This document shows positions 6,856 through 7,325 of a stretch of DNA of 7,325 nt, piece by piece. The notes beneath the pieces are model-generated. The model was not told the origin of the DNA, made no database searches, and saw only the letters and a program-made list of their open reading frames with translations. Source of the DNA: Betaproteobacteria bacterium SG8_40 (lineage in GTDB: Bacteria > Pseudomonadota > Gammaproteobacteria > Burkholderiales > Eutrophovitaceae); the NCBI GenBank assembly GCA_001304425.1, contig LJTS01000137.1:1-7325 (forward strand). The letters run 5' to 3'. Both the position numbers and the translations under genes were made by a program. How positions within the stretch are numbered: position 1 is the first letter of the stretch; every line of letters begins with the position of its first letter.

Positions 6856-7325
6856 TTAATCGATCACGCTATACTCAGAGGCACCCACTTTCTCTTCGGG
6901 ATTCTTGATGTCGAACACGACCTTGTGCAATTGCCCTTCGGTAAATTTGAATTTACCTTTGTCTGCATATTCTTCATTCACCGGCATGCCCTCATCCCGG
7001 CCAATGTCAAAGGTTTCATGACCGGTATAGGCGCCATAGACCGTCGCAATAATGTCCATTTCGCCCACTTTTTTATCATTGATGAAGAATTCGACGGTAG
7101 AAGGACCGTTCAGTTTTGGCTCCTTCATGGTGTGTTTCAGAGTGATTTTGATATCTCCGTAAGGGATTTTCACATCGCCGTCAAAATCATGCCAGTACAA
7201 TCCGAGCGTGGAATAGCTGTAACGCAGTTTGCCATCCATAATAAACAGTGCCTGTCCTCCGATGTGCTCACCCACGGCATAGATAACCCCCTCGGTAGTT
7301 TCATCGGCAGTTAAATAGGCATTGA
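6856..7325 (-). CDS. Arylsulfatase-type protein, C-terminal part (5' truncated by window edge)
   Basis: The visible part is the last 155 residues of a protein that matches the C-terminal region of type I arylsulfatases, enzymes that hydrolyse sulfate esters using a formylglycine residue. The frame is open to the right edge, so the GTG at 7275 is internal. Recognisable segments are GVIYAVGEHIGGQALFIMDGKLRYSYSTLG, a beta-sandwich-like stretch with VEFFINDKKVGEMDI, and HETFDIGRDEGMPVNEEY followed by KGKFKFTEGQLHKVVFDI near the C-terminus. The catalytic CxPxR motif and metal ligands would lie upstream, outside the window, so activity and export cannot be judged. Counted stretches are 40-50% GC against about 67% in the genes to the left, so this gene may have come from a different source. 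It could also be a standalone fragment if the upstream part is missing. Confidence 0.82.
   Translation of the reverse strand, partial: NAYLTADETTEGVIYAVGEHIGGQALFIMDGKLRYSYSTLGLYWHDFDGDVKIPYGDIKITLKHTMKEPKLNGPSTVEFFINDKKVGEMDIIATVYGAYTGHETFDIGRDEGMPVNEEYADKGKFKFTEGQLHKVVFDIKNPEEKVGASEYSVID

Noticed and set aside
6540..6908. Plus-strand open frame of 122 codons over the intergenic gap
   Set aside because: It runs from inside the small minus-strand gene into the sulfatase end, has no family likeness and no convincing ribosome binding site.
6925..7314. Plus-strand open frame of 129 codons opposite the sulfatase
   Set aside because: The minus strand gives clear arylsulfatase C-terminal motifs; the plus frame has none.

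Overview
The window looks like a chromosomal segment of a GC-rich Gram-negative bacterium, most likely Pseudomonadota (beta- or gammaproteobacterial in character). The evidence is two lipoproteins with lipoboxes, a Sec-exported ABC solute-binding protein, Shine-Dalgarno sites, and about 67% GC in hand-counted stretches of the core genes. No diagnostic marker gene or rRNA is present, so the taxonomic placement is an inference.

Left block (1-3318, + strand): four tightly spaced co-directional genes. They are the C-terminal part of an aldehyde dehydrogenase (entering from the left edge), an extended-SDR NAD-dependent epimerase/dehydratase, a single-domain cupin, and a periplasmic substrate-binding protein of the branched-chain amino acid/amide (LivK-like) type. 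The gaps are 11, 51 and 36 bases. The layout suggests an uptake-plus-oxidation operon for a small carbonyl- or polyol-type compound, with the ABC permease and ATPase genes outside the window. The substrate cannot be read from the sequence.

Middle block (3353-6290, + strand): two consecutive lipoprotein genes. The first has an LssY C-terminal-type domain. The second is a two-HKD-motif phospholipase D/cardiolipin synthase-like enzyme. Both have Cys-Ala at the predicted mature N-terminus, consistent with outer-membrane sorting. Together they suggest a cell-envelope phospholipid-remodelling pair. This is the most interesting association in the window, though each family is known.

Right block (6329-7325, - strand): a small conserved-looking hypothetical gene with a GTG start and a good ribosome binding site, a 263-base non-coding gap with weak hairpins, and the C-terminal part of an arylsulfatase-type protein running off the right edge. 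The sulfatase fragment is clearly lower in GC (40-50% in counted stretches) than the genes to its left, which hints at a different origin.

I saw no tRNA, rRNA, CRISPR array, insertion sequence or phage gene. Nothing here is a clear-cut new system; the findings below are modest leads.
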